Below, one piece after another: positions 25,081-33,375 of a DNA stretch of 53,940 nt. A model generated the notes under the pieces. It was not told the origin of the DNA. It searched no databases and saw only the letters and a program-made list of their open reading frames with translations. Where the stretch lies: assembly GCA_001799565.1 (NCBI GenBank), contig MGTS01000034.1:1-53940 (forward strand), written 5' to 3'. This DNA is from Elusimicrobia bacterium GWA2_51_34 (GTDB lineage: Bacteria > Elusimicrobiota > Elusimicrobia > Elusimicrobiales > UBA9959). The first letter of the stretch is position 1. Each line of letters begins with the position of its first letter. The translations under genes were made by a program, and so were the position numbers.

Positions 25081-27308
25081 GTCGTTTTTTCTTTGCCGGA
25101 TGCGGACGGCTTAACCGCCGCGTAAAGCACGTGCGGGTGAAGATAACCGGTGTCTATGCGAACAAGGGACGCCTGGAAGCCGATATCGGTCAGAAGCCGC
25201 ATATAACTGTCCGAGGCGCGGATAAAAATTCCACGCCCTGTGGTAAACCCCAAAACCTTTACCGCCAGGGTCTCCTCCGCAAGGTTTAACAAATGTTTCC
25301 AGCGCGGGCGGATATCGGTTTCCTTTATGAGCAATACTCCGCCGGGAAGCAGATTTTTGAAAAATCCAGCCAGAATTTTTTCCTGATCGAAATATTCAAG
25401 CAGGTACAGCACGTCGCTCGCGATGATGGCCGCGTACGGCCCAGGCGGGATTTCACCCTGAGCGGCAGTTGCAAAGACCGGGCCGCCTTCAATCCGGCGG
25501 GCCAGCCGCGCCGCGCTTATTTTTCGCGCGTCAATATCAACCCCTTCCAGTTTCCTCCTGGGATAATTCAGGGCCGCCATATGAGAGAGTACGCCTATGC
25601 CGCAGCCAAAATCCAGTATTCTGCCCGTGCGCGGAAGCCTCTTTTCAATTTCGCCTACAGGACAAAGAAGAAGCCGTGCCGCGGCATGCGCCCGCGTGAA
25701 AAAGCCCGTTCCGCCGTATAAACGCAGTGTTTCCAGCCCATTATTTATTAAAAACCGGTGAACCAGCTCCACAAGTATTTTCGCTATGTTTGAATAATTC
25801 ATCAGGCGCGAGCGGCCGAAGGTTCTGGCAAGCAAAGGAACGGGTATTTCCTTTATGGAAAATCCAGAGCGTGACGCTTCAAGCATCAATTCCGCGTCTA
25901 TAAAACTGCCATTAGAAGTTACGCGCAGCGATTTCCACGCGCTTGTGCTGAAAAGCTTGAAGGCGAAATTTACGTCTGAAAGCTTAAGCTTGAACGTAAA
26001 TCTTACCAGCGCTCCATATGCCCGCCGGTAAAAGAAACGCGCCGGCCCCTCGCTCCAGGAGTTATTGCGCCGGCCTATGACGAAATCGAAGGCGTCCGCA
26101 TGCCTGAAAGCCTTGGCGATATTTTCAATGCGCATCGGGTAATCGGCGTCAAAGTACAGTATCCGGTCTTTCGCGGCCTGGTCAAAGCCGGCCCGCAGCG
26201 CGGCGCCGTAACCCGCCCTCTTTGCGGTACGGATAACCCGGCCTTCCCCCCCGCGCAGCAGCCGCTCCGCCTCGGCGCCGGTGCCATCCGTGCTCATGTC
26301 ATCCACCACCAGTATCTCGCAGTCGGCCGCGTTTTTTTTAAGGTACCGTTTGGTGATGGACAGGGTTTTCGCTATATTCTCCCGCTCATTAAAAGCCGGT
26401 ATTACCACGGAAACGCCGCTTATTTTTTTTGACGCGGGCGCGGCGGGTTCCATGCAGGCGGTGGGTATTTCCCCGTAACCGCAAAGCCGCGCCCCCGCGG
26501 CCTTCCAGCCTCCGTAACGGTCAAAATTTATCAAAGCGTCCCTTTCAGCCTGCCAGTTGTAGCCCCAGTGTGCATAACGCCGGCAATCGCGTGAAACACC
26601 CCTGCCGGGGTGCGTTATTATCTCGGTAATTTCTACCGGCCGGGCCAGAGCGGCCCAGCGGTGCAGCTTTTGCGCGGTTATGCCTCCGGAACGAAAAAAA
26701 CCCCTGGTGAGCCCCGGATGCCTTATGCCGCGCAGTTCAAGTTCACGGCTCCTTGCTGGAAAGCGCGCCGCGAGAAAGAACTTTGCGGCGTTGGCGGCGT
26801 TAACGCCTCCGTCAGACGCGCCGGAGCAGCCTGGCAGCCTTACCGCCCCGATCCCGTACTCTTCCGCAAGGTGGACCAGCACTTTAAAAAGCGCCGGGTA
26901 CAAGTGTATGTGGTTGTGGGTATCCAGGTGGGATGGGTGGAGGCCTGCCGCTGCAAGGGCTTCTATCTGCAGTTTCCATTCCCGGTATACCTCGCCGGGG
27001 GCGAGCCGCCCGGAAATAAGGCGGAGTACCATATCCCGGTAAGGCAGAAAGCGGCCGTCCCGGACCAGAGTCGGTATTTGTCCGGCAGGGCTTAGCGGCA
27101 GTTCATCGTTAAGGCATAGATGCGCGCCAACTCCTATGCCGGGAAAATCCCGGAGTTTTTCAGCTCCGGAACGGAATGCCGAGCCTGCCGCAAGCGCTGA
27201 AACGCTGGAAACCGCCCCGGCGGAGCAGCAGTCCAGTATCCCGAGGTTTACCCCCTCCGAAATGCCAAAATCATCGGCTGAAACAATAATCAGCTTTACT
27301 GGATTCAT
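25077..27308 (-). CDS. Three-domain fusion: YdjC-type deacetylase, GT2 glycosyltransferase, methyltransferase
   Basis: The 743-residue protein is three enzymes in one chain. Residues 1-285 are a YdjC/ChbG carbohydrate deacetylase (VSADDFGISEGVN, GVGAHLCLNDELPL, HLDTHNHIHLYP and EIITHPG, the metal and catalytic residues). Residues 290-525 are a dolichol-phosphate-mannose-synthase-like GT2 (VSVVIPAFNERENIAKTL, ILVVDDMSTDGT, YFDADYPM, SDVNFAFKLF). Residues 530-743 are a class I SAM methyltransferase (ILDFGCGIGVLSHMAA, GVDIDARKI, ASDVLYLLEYFD). It could deacetylate, transfer and methylate one lipid-linked sugar. No frameshift is seen at the joins. It is followed by the GT-C-like gene with a 4-base overlap, and lies 12 bases after a radical SAM gene. 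Confidence 0.85.
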   Translation of the reverse strand: MNPVKLIIVSADDFGISEGVNLGILDCCSAGAVSSVSALAAGSAFRSGAEKLRDFPGIGVGAHLCLNDELPLSPAGQIPTLVRDGRFLPYRDMVLRLISGRLAPGEVYREWKLQIEALAAAGLHPSHLDTHNHIHLYPALFKVLVHLAEEYGIGAVRLPGCSGASDGGVNAANAAKFFLAARFPARSRELELRGIRHPGLTRGFFRSGGITAQKLHRWAALARPVEITEIITHPGRGVSRDCRRYAHWGYNWQAERDALINFDRYGGWKAAGARLCGYGEIPTACMEPAAPASKKISGVSVVIPAFNERENIAKTLSITKRYLKKNAADCEILVVDDMSTDGTGAEAERLLRGGEGRVIRTAKRAGYGAALRAGFDQAAKDRILYFDADYPMRIENIAKAFRHADAFDFVIGRRNNSWSEGPARFFYRRAYGALVRFTFKLKLSDVNFAFKLFSTSAWKSLRVTSNGSFIDAELMLEASRSGFSIKEIPVPLLARTFGRSRLMNYSNIAKILVELVHRFLINNGLETLRLYGGTGFFTRAHAAARLLLCPVGEIEKRLPRTGRILDFGCGIGVLSHMAALNYPRRKLEGVDIDARKISAARLARRIEGGPVFATAAQGEIPPGPYAAIIASDVLYLLEYFDQEKILAGFFKNLLPGGVLLIKETDIRPRWKHLLNLAEETLAVKVLGFTTGRGIFIRASDSYMRLLTDIGFQASLVRIDTGYLHPHVLYAAVKPSASGKEKTT

Positions 27309-27320
27309 TTTTTTTGTTAC

Positions 27321-28394
27321 TCATGCTTCTTTGGTTATTGAGGTTAAATTTCCTAAAAAGACGATGGGGTCCTTAAACACGTTATCTTTCAGCAATTGAG
27401 CGAGTTCCGGATATCTTGGATGGGCGCTCAGGTGGACAGCGCGCCGCAGGAATTCCGTCTCGGAAAAGATCCAGTTGTGAATGCTGCTGAAATAAACGCA
27501 AGTGGCGCCAAACTGCCGGCCAAGGGATACAAAGGCGGGCATCTCCCTGAAATTGTTTTCCTGGACCACCATGCTTAGTATTAAACGCTCCAAGCGCCGG
27601 CTTTTGCGCAATTCCCCCAGAAACGAAAGATTTTGCAAAAGTGTTTCAAAGCTCCCGCCTCTCCGATTGACATGATAAGTCTCCGGACTGGCCGCGTCAA
27701 TGGAAATTTCCACCTCCCTTATCAACTCCCGGACATCAGATGGGATAGTGTTCCACATTTCAGGCGTCAAAAGCTGGCCATTGGTATGCAGTCGGATCAG
27801 CTTTAATTCGGGCATATCCGCTGTTCTCATGGAACGCAGCCATTCCCGTGTAAAAGGACTGCCGAGGGGGTCCCCGGACCCCTCAATATACAGTTCCTCT
27901 ACATCCCGCAATTCCTGTATTTTGCGCTGTATCTCCAATATCTCCCTTTTGTTATCAGTATCCACGAACATCCTGGTCCGGCATGAAGGGCAGGAGAGAT
28001 TGCAGGAACGATCAAAACAACAATTGATCTGCCTGGGCCCGTAGGGAAGTGACAGCATATGGTTTTTTATCACCGCGGAAATGCGCGGATCCGTCACATC
28101 CCCGATCCTCTTGACGTGCATTGAAATGGTTTGCAGGAAAGGGCATGACGCGCGAATACAGTATTTAAATGACCCGTCAAAAACCGATTTCCTTATTTTT
28201 TGCGCCTCGTCGCTGTTCCAAACCTGTTGAATTGACCTGTTAGTAATATTGCCTATTGCCACAGGCAGCCGGAGCGTGCAGCAGATATGCACCACCCCGC
28301 CGGAATGTATTTCAATGTTCTCAAAAGGCGCGGCGCAGAACAACCGGTTCTCCCGCGCGGAATCAACTCCGCTGAAATTATGTCCTGTCACCAT
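27321..28394 (-). CDS. Radical SAM protein with N-terminal SPASM-like cysteine region
   Basis: In this 357-residue protein a cysteine-rich region precedes the radical SAM core. Residues 20-85 (Cys20, Cys38-39, Cys79, Cys84; PFENIEIHSGGVVHICC and GNITNRSIQQVW) look like the auxiliary-cluster SPASM domain normally found at the C-terminus. The core motif CNLSCPSC has cysteines at 131, 135 and 138. IEGSGDPLGSP replaces the usual GGEP, and SIDAASPETYHVNRRGG is typical. The C-terminus has no further cysteine cluster. The substrate is unknown. It overlaps the upstream radical SAM gene by seven bases (ATGGTGA), so the two are probably made together. Confidence 0.78.
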   Translation of the reverse strand: MVTGHNFSGVDSARENRLFCAAPFENIEIHSGGVVHICCTLRLPVAIGNITNRSIQQVWNSDEAQKIRKSVFDGSFKYCIRASCPFLQTISMHVKRIGDVTDPRISAVIKNHMLSLPYGPRQINCCFDRSCNLSCPSCRTRMFVDTDNKREILEIQRKIQELRDVEELYIEGSGDPLGSPFTREWLRSMRTADMPELKLIRLHTNGQLLTPEMWNTIPSDVRELIREVEISIDAASPETYHVNRRGGSFETLLQNLSFLGELRKSRRLERLILSMVVQENNFREMPAFVSLGRQFGATCVYFSSIHNWIFSETEFLRRAVHLSAHPRYPELAQLLKDNVFKDPIVFLGNLTSITKEA

Positions 28395-29605
28395 AGCGGG
28401 TCACACAATCCGGCCTGGAGCCGATAGTGTCTCATCGCGCATATTTTGCAGCCAAGGCTGCCGTCATTGGCCGCCGCAAGCTGCCTGAAGCGGCGCATCA
28501 CATCGCCATTCCAAAGATCTAAAATAGCCTCCTTGTGAACATTCCCGCCGAACGCCGCCCCGCACTGGCAATAGGGTCCGACCCTGCCTTCCGGGTCCGA
28601 AAACAGACTCCCCCATGGATACGGGCAGGTTAAATCGGGTTCATTTGACGGCTGCGCGGAAATATCGTTGCCGCGCTTGTCGGCTGGCGGCGCGACCGGC
28701 GCCTGCTGGATGATCCTGCCCAAATCCGGCAGGCCGACCTGTATATTCTTCTCCGCCGCTTCGCGCCGTATTCGGGGTATGGCCGTATCAAGGTACCATT
28801 TCACCAGTTCCGGATCGGTCCCGGGATTTTGTTCCTGGTATTCGCTATCCGGCGGAAACGGGTTCAGGGAGTTTACCTGGACCATTTTAATGCCGAAGCG
28901 GTGCGCGAAGCCTACCAGATGGTCAAGATCCCTGATGTTGCATTTCATAAGCACGAAATTTAAAAAAAGACGCGGTCTGTCGGAGATAGGATACGCCGCG
29001 AAATATTTTTGAAGACGCGAGAGTACCGCGACGAGGGCGTCAAACCGTGCCCCTCTTCTGACATGCTCATAAGTTTCCGCCGTAAAGCCATCCACTGAAA
29101 TGCACACGCAGGTCCTGTTTTTAGCCAGCTTTTCCGCCCATCTTTCGTCAATAAACAGCCCGTTGGTTATGATGTTATGGTGCAGGCGGGGATATCGCGC
29201 GGCCTCATCGAACAGCGGTTCAAAATAAGGAGATAAAGAGGCTTCTCCCCCGATCCAGTTTATCATTTCAAGGCAGGGGATAAGCGCGCTTATTTCCCGG
29301 CGGGTCCGCTCGGTTATTTCATGCTTTCCCTGTGTGCGCTGCAGGCACATGATACAGGAAAGGTTGCATTTATCCGTAAGAGCGATTTCAAGTTTCAGAG
29401 GTTTTGACTCCAGAACGATCGTCTTCCGGAGAAGTTCAATCTTGTTCGTTATTTTGTTGATCAAAAAAACATCTTCGCAGTCCAGTAAATGATTCCGGTA
29501 ATTCTCCAGAACGCTGATTGCCTGTCCGCGGTCTCCCCGTTTGTAATAAAAGTTGGCGAGTTCGGTTTCCGCTTTATACCTTTCAGGTGTCACAATCACT
29601 TCCAT
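28388..29605 (-). CDS. Radical SAM/SPASM protein with short N-terminal helical repeat
   Basis: The 405-residue protein opens with a TPR-like helical pair (residues 10-60, YKAETELANFYYKRGDRGQAI). The radical SAM motif CNLSCIMC has cysteines at 80, 84 and 87, followed by a NWIGGEASLSPYFE segment (GGE motif) and CVCISVDGFTAETYEHVRRG. The C-terminal SPASM region is CPYPWGSLFSDPEGRVGPYCQCG then LWNGDVMRRFRQL and LGCKIC. Such enzymes modify peptides or proteins or act in cofactor synthesis. The substrate is unknown. It lies second-to-last in a run of four radical SAM genes and overlaps the next. Confidence 0.82.
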   Translation of the reverse strand: MEVIVTPERYKAETELANFYYKRGDRGQAISVLENYRNHLLDCEDVFLINKITNKIELLRKTIVLESKPLKLEIALTDKCNLSCIMCLQRTQGKHEITERTRREISALIPCLEMINWIGGEASLSPYFEPLFDEAARYPRLHHNIITNGLFIDERWAEKLAKNRTCVCISVDGFTAETYEHVRRGARFDALVAVLSRLQKYFAAYPISDRPRLFLNFVLMKCNIRDLDHLVGFAHRFGIKMVQVNSLNPFPPDSEYQEQNPGTDPELVKWYLDTAIPRIRREAAEKNIQVGLPDLGRIIQQAPVAPPADKRGNDISAQPSNEPDLTCPYPWGSLFSDPEGRVGPYCQCGAAFGGNVHKEAILDLWNGDVMRRFRQLAAANDGSLGCKICAMRHYRLQAGLCDPLW

Positions 29606-29651
29606 TGCACACGTCTCCCTGACCGCCCTGGAAAATTAAACGACAGTAGTA

Positions 29652-30509
29652 CTACGCCGGTATATACTCGCCGCATTTACAATCGTCCACAGGACATGCA
29701 ATAGGGCGTTCGGACAGCTGTACCGGCGTATTATGCACATCCCCGATTTCAACCCCGCACGTACCGCACCGGTAAATCCTGCCGCCGGCGCTGATAGAGG
29801 CATATTTTCCGCCGGCCCAGCAAAGCCGCCCTTTGGAACTTTCCGCCTTTAAACTGAAAGCGAGCCGTTGCGGAACAAGACAGTCTTCCAATATGAAAGC
29901 TTTGTCTTCCGGAGAATATGAGTCCGGATAGGCGCGGCCATCATATTTGCCCCAGTAACTCGCGATAAAAAACCAGCCGCATCCCGCTTCTTTGAATATT
30001 TTCCGGTAAAGCCTGATCTTGTCGTAATTCCACTGGAGCGGATGCGGATAAGCTAGATAATTAATACCGACCGCGAAATTACTCTTCCGGAGTTTTTTAA
30101 CGGTCGCCAGGGTTTTATCAAAACTGGCCAGATACGCGTAAAAACTGATCGCAATCGTGATCTTTTCAGGATTCACATCACGGATAAAATCATCGCTTAT
30201 GAGCGAGCCGTTAGTACTGATCATTATGCGATGAATATTTGAAATATTTTTAATAATTTCGGTGAATCCGGGGTAAAAAAATGGTTCCCCGCCGACAATA
30301 GTTACCCGTATTTCGCCGTAATGGTCGTACAAGTGCTGCCAGAAATCTTTCCATCGCTCCGGCGGCAGATAGATCACATCTTTTTTGGCTGCTTCCCAAC
30401 TGCCGTCAAACCAGCAATGCGGGCAATGATAGTTACACAGGCGATGTATATCCCAGGTCATGCTGACTTTATTTTTTAAAATATTTTCTTGCGGCTGGCG
30501 ATCAAGCAT
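29652..30509 (-). CDS. Radical SAM protein, CWF-type
   Basis: The start at 30509 overlaps the upstream stop as TAATG, a classic coupled start; the longer frame would lie inside the upstream gene. The 285-residue product has WDIHRLCNYHCPHCWFDGSWE with cysteines at 25, 29 and 32, then TIVGGEPFFYPGF and ISTNGSLIS. The C-terminal cysteine cluster (RCGTCG, then CPVDDCKCGEY) is SPASM-like. The CNYxCPxCWFxGxWE pattern is shared with the next gene upstream, so the two are paralogues. The substrate is unknown. The pairing suggests a two-enzyme complex or consecutive steps. Confidence 0.82.
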   Translation of the reverse strand: MLDRQPQENILKNKVSMTWDIHRLCNYHCPHCWFDGSWEAAKKDVIYLPPERWKDFWQHLYDHYGEIRVTIVGGEPFFYPGFTEIIKNISNIHRIMISTNGSLISDDFIRDVNPEKITIAISFYAYLASFDKTLATVKKLRKSNFAVGINYLAYPHPLQWNYDKIRLYRKIFKEAGCGWFFIASYWGKYDGRAYPDSYSPEDKAFILEDCLVPQRLAFSLKAESSKGRLCWAGGKYASISAGGRIYRCGTCGVEIGDVHNTPVQLSERPIACPVDDCKCGEYIPA

Positions 30510-31990
30510 TATTGCCTTTTCACGGGAGCGCTGAGACTGCCGCCGGGGCCAAGCGGACCGCCTTGAATATAAAGCGCCTCGTTGCTGCATTCGCAGGTGG
30601 AAAACTGGCATGGCTGCGCCTCATCACACATACAGAAATCGCCGCTTAAGAAATTCCCCACATAGCCGCCCTGTGAACATCTTTGCATATCCCCGTTGAA
30701 CTGCAGCCTGCCGTATAAGCGCCCTGAGTTGCATAACCTGCCCAGCGTACTTTTGAGATCCAGTTGATAGTCAGTCATCGTCCTCTGCTTTTTACCGTCA
30801 AGCGTGGAAAAAGCGCTCGTGGCGGCAAAAATTACGTCCGGCGGATAATAACGCAAATATTCACCATCGATAAACCATGCGAACATCCGCCTGGCTGCCG
30901 CGGTATATGCGACGGGATAATAGCGTCCTCTCCAGTAGCCCCTGAAAGGCTGAACCGTCAGATGTATTCCGCGCGAAAAAAAAGAATCATTCCAATCCAC
31001 CAGTCTTTTAAGATACGGCGGGTAGGCGACAATGGTGGCGGTGGCATGAAAGCCGGCCTTTCTCAGACGCAATACTTTTTCGGCAAAAGCATCCGCGGAT
31101 GGGGCGAATTTTGGATGAAAACTGCACGAAAAACCGACTTTGGCCGGGTCCACACGGCCCGCTATTTCCGAAGGATCCCAGGCAAAATTGGTGGACACGG
31201 AAAGAGTGTTCCGTTCAGCCAGCATGGCAAGTATATCCGCAAAGCCCGGATAGGTGAACGGCTCCCCGCCTGCTATCTCTATGTGCGCGGGTCCGTGACG
31301 CTCATTAAAACGGGCCCAATGAGAGCCCCATTCCTTCGGGCTCAAAATAACGGCTTTCCCGAGATACGTTTCCCACCCGCCGTGGAACCAGCAGTAAGGG
31401 CAGTCATAATTGCATGACAGATGGATGTTCCATGAAAGCCTGGGGCGGCCCTCGGCGCCTGCCGCCAGGGGTGCAGGAGGATTGTTTACGGGTTCAAACC
31501 TGCGTCGCGGCCTAAAACTTTTAACAGCAATGGAAAGAGCGGCGTCCGAACGAGCATCCCTGAAAAACCACAGGGGCCGCACTAAACGCGTCCATGAAAC
31601 GCGTATGGCGGGAACAGCTGTCTCCGCCGCTTTTTTTATAGCCCGTCCGGCCCGTAATGTCTCTCCATAAAGCGCATAAAACCCGTCATGGCCATAACCG
31701 GCGAGCCGTATAGCCGGAGCGCGAAGCGCATAATACCCTTTATGGCCATAACCGGCGAGCCGTATAGCCGGAGCGCGAAGCGCATAATAGCCGTCATGGC
31801 CATAACCGGCGAGCCGTATGGCCTGAGCGCGAAGCGCATAATACCCGTCTTTTAGTCCGAACCCTAGATAGCGCAGGATATTCCAGAACCGCGAAAATAA
31901 ATCACGGATTGACTGTATTTCGCGCAGCCTGGCCGTAAGATAAGCCGGATTGACGAGAAAACGAAGGCGGAAATGATTCTCAGGTTCCAC
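30509..31990 (-). CDS. Radical SAM protein with N-terminal 18-residue tandem repeats
   Basis: It starts with GTG at 31990 behind AAGGGG. The 493-residue protein has an N-terminal extension of about 185 residues before the radical SAM core (CNYDCPYCWFHGGWE, cysteines 193, 197, 200; IEIAGGEPFTYPGF). Residues 49-66, 67-84 and 85-102 are near-identical copies of GYYALRAPAIRLAGYGHD, and a fourth decayed copy follows. The C-terminus is cysteine rich (CMCDEAQPCQFSTCEC) and SPASM-like. It is paralogous to the gene at 29652. The repeats could be a substrate-like tail, a docking region or a simple DNA expansion. It opens the four-gene radical SAM run. Confidence 0.8.
   Translation of the reverse strand: MEPENHFRLRFLVNPAYLTARLREIQSIRDLFSRFWNILRYLGFGLKDGYYALRAQAIRLAGYGHDGYYALRAPAIRLAGYGHKGYYALRAPAIRLAGYGHDGFYALYGETLRAGRAIKKAAETAVPAIRVSWTRLVRPLWFFRDARSDAALSIAVKSFRPRRRFEPVNNPPAPLAAGAEGRPRLSWNIHLSCNYDCPYCWFHGGWETYLGKAVILSPKEWGSHWARFNERHGPAHIEIAGGEPFTYPGFADILAMLAERNTLSVSTNFAWDPSEIAGRVDPAKVGFSCSFHPKFAPSADAFAEKVLRLRKAGFHATATIVAYPPYLKRLVDWNDSFFSRGIHLTVQPFRGYWRGRYYPVAYTAAARRMFAWFIDGEYLRYYPPDVIFAATSAFSTLDGKKQRTMTDYQLDLKSTLGRLCNSGRLYGRLQFNGDMQRCSQGGYVGNFLSGDFCMCDEAQPCQFSTCECSNEALYIQGGPLGPGGSLSAPVKRQ
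31690..31851. repeat. Three tandem 54-base repeats inside a radical SAM gene
   Basis: Copies begin about 31690, 31744 and 31798, 54 bases apart and differing at only a few bases. They encode the 18-residue repeat of the protein. Such near-identity suggests recent expansion and possible length variation. Confidence 0.9.
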
Positions 31991-32062
31991 TATAACCCCT
32001 TAAACAGGGCCGAATCGGTTCAATATGGCAATATTTTACCATATCGCATCTAAGGGAGCTCC

Positions 32063-33172
32063 TTACGTAAACACTTCCAGATAAGTATACAGCCCGTGCC
32101 TGCGGGCTTCTTTCAGTGCGGTAAAGTGAAGTTTTTCGGCTTTGGCCGTGTTGCCAAGCAGGTAATTAACCTGCGCCATGGAAAGCTTAGTCAGAATAAT
32201 TCCGCGCGGTTCAATCCACCGGGGGTGCCGTCCTAAAGGCCTTTGGCCTACAGAACGGCCAAAACCGGAAGAGAATAATTTTTCCGCCCGCTTGAACGCG
32301 CCCTCGGCTTTAGCCAGTTCGCCCCGCTTCTTATAAACCTCGCCGATGCCCCACTCCACAAACCCCAGATCCGGGCCGTCCTTAATAGCCGAATAAAGTT
32401 TATGCGCCCTCTTGTAGCCCTTAAGTGCCTCATCAAGGCGCCCAAGCTGCCGAAGGACATTAGACATCCCGCATTCGGCGTAAGCCCTCGCAAAAATATC
32501 AGAGGAACCGGAAAACATCGCGCGGGCTTCCCTGTACGGTTTAAGCGCGCTTTCAATATGCCCCGCCACCCGCTTCACCCCGCCCAGGCCAAAAAGGGCG
32601 TAGCCGCGCGCGGCTTTGTCTCCCGCCTTAGCCGCAAAAGCGGCGGAGCCCTCAAAAGCTTTTATGGACAATTTATACCGCCCCTGAAGCCGCCACAGGC
32701 CGCCGAGCGACCAAAGAACAAACGAAACGGCTTCCCAGTCGCCTCTCCGGCGATATAAAACATGCAGGCGCTTAAGCGCCGGTTCCGCTCTGGAAAAATT
32801 CCCGGCCAGGCGGTGCGCGAGGGCAAGCTCAAGTTCAGCTTCGGGAATAAAAAACCCGCTTGAGCGCGCAAGGATGAGGGCTGAGCCGGCGGCCTTAAGC
32901 GCGGCTGATGTAAGGCCCAGCGCGCGGCTGGCCGCCGCCTTTTTGATCAGTATTTCAAGGCGCAGCTCCCGGCCACAGCTTTTCAATTTAAGCCCGCGGT
33001 CATAGCACGCAAGAGCATTATTAAATTCCCCCGCCTGCCGCCAGGCCTCGCCCCGCAGGAAGAGCGCTTCCGCGCAGGTTTCATTTTTCTTAAGGCCGGC
33101 TAATATTTTAAGCGCCGCCGCAGGTTTTTCAGCGTCCAGGAATTTCCTTGCTTTTTTTATCTGTTCCAGCAT
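32063..33172 (-). CDS. Tetratricopeptide repeat protein
   Basis: The ATG at 33172 (MLEQIKKARKFLDAEK) follows a GGAG site and gives 369 residues; an upstream in-frame ATG has no ribosome site. The chain is helical TPR repeats throughout, for example AEALFLRGEAWRQAGEFNNALACYDRGL, ARAYAECGMSNVLRQLGRLDEALKGYKRAHKLY and GFVEWGIGEVYKKRGELAKAEGAFKRAEKLF. There is no signal peptide, so it is probably a cytoplasmic scaffold. Between two repeats near the C-terminus an in-frame palindromic element encodes about 15 odd residues (FGRSVGQRPLGRHPRW). It lies at the upstream end of the radical SAM run, but a shared operon is not proven (72-base gap). Confidence 0.8.
   Translation of the reverse strand: MLEQIKKARKFLDAEKPAAALKILAGLKKNETCAEALFLRGEAWRQAGEFNNALACYDRGLKLKSCGRELRLEILIKKAAASRALGLTSAALKAAGSALILARSSGFFIPEAELELALAHRLAGNFSRAEPALKRLHVLYRRRGDWEAVSFVLWSLGGLWRLQGRYKLSIKAFEGSAAFAAKAGDKAARGYALFGLGGVKRVAGHIESALKPYREARAMFSGSSDIFARAYAECGMSNVLRQLGRLDEALKGYKRAHKLYSAIKDGPDLGFVEWGIGEVYKKRGELAKAEGAFKRAEKLFSSGFGRSVGQRPLGRHPRWIEPRGIILTKLSMAQVNYLLGNTAKAEKLHFTALKEARRHGLYTYLEVFT
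32227..32259. repeat. Palindromic element inside the TPR gene
   Basis: GCCGTCCTAAAGGCC and GGCCTACAGAACGGC form an imperfect inverted repeat in frame with the TPR protein. It resembles the lptA elements in its CCTAAGG-like centre. Confidence 0.6.
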
Positions 33173-33311
33173 TATACAATCTCCGTACGGGGCGCCAACA
33201 ATGAAACAGTACAAAAAGTTTAATGCCGGAGGCAAATATAAGAATTCCACGGAGCAGGCAGGGCGAAACAGTGGATTACATCAGCGCTGTTTTTTGCGGA
33301 AAAGCAGCTGC

Positions 33312-33350
33312 CTAAGGCGGAAGGCTGGCGACATATGCCTTCCTTACGGA
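33312..33350. repeat. Intergenic inverted repeat upstream of the TPR gene
   Basis: CCTAAGGCGGAAGGC pairs with GCCTTCCTTACGG in the 203-base gap between the epimerase-like gene and the TPR gene. It may act as a terminator for the minus-strand operon to its right, though no clear T run follows. Confidence 0.45.
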
Positions 33351-33375
33351 CTGCGCTTAATAAGGAGAAAAAATG

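Noticed and set aside
30764-31417. Plus-strand frame of 217 codons inside the radical SAM run
   Set aside because: It is antisense to a well-supported radical SAM gene and has no recognisable domain.
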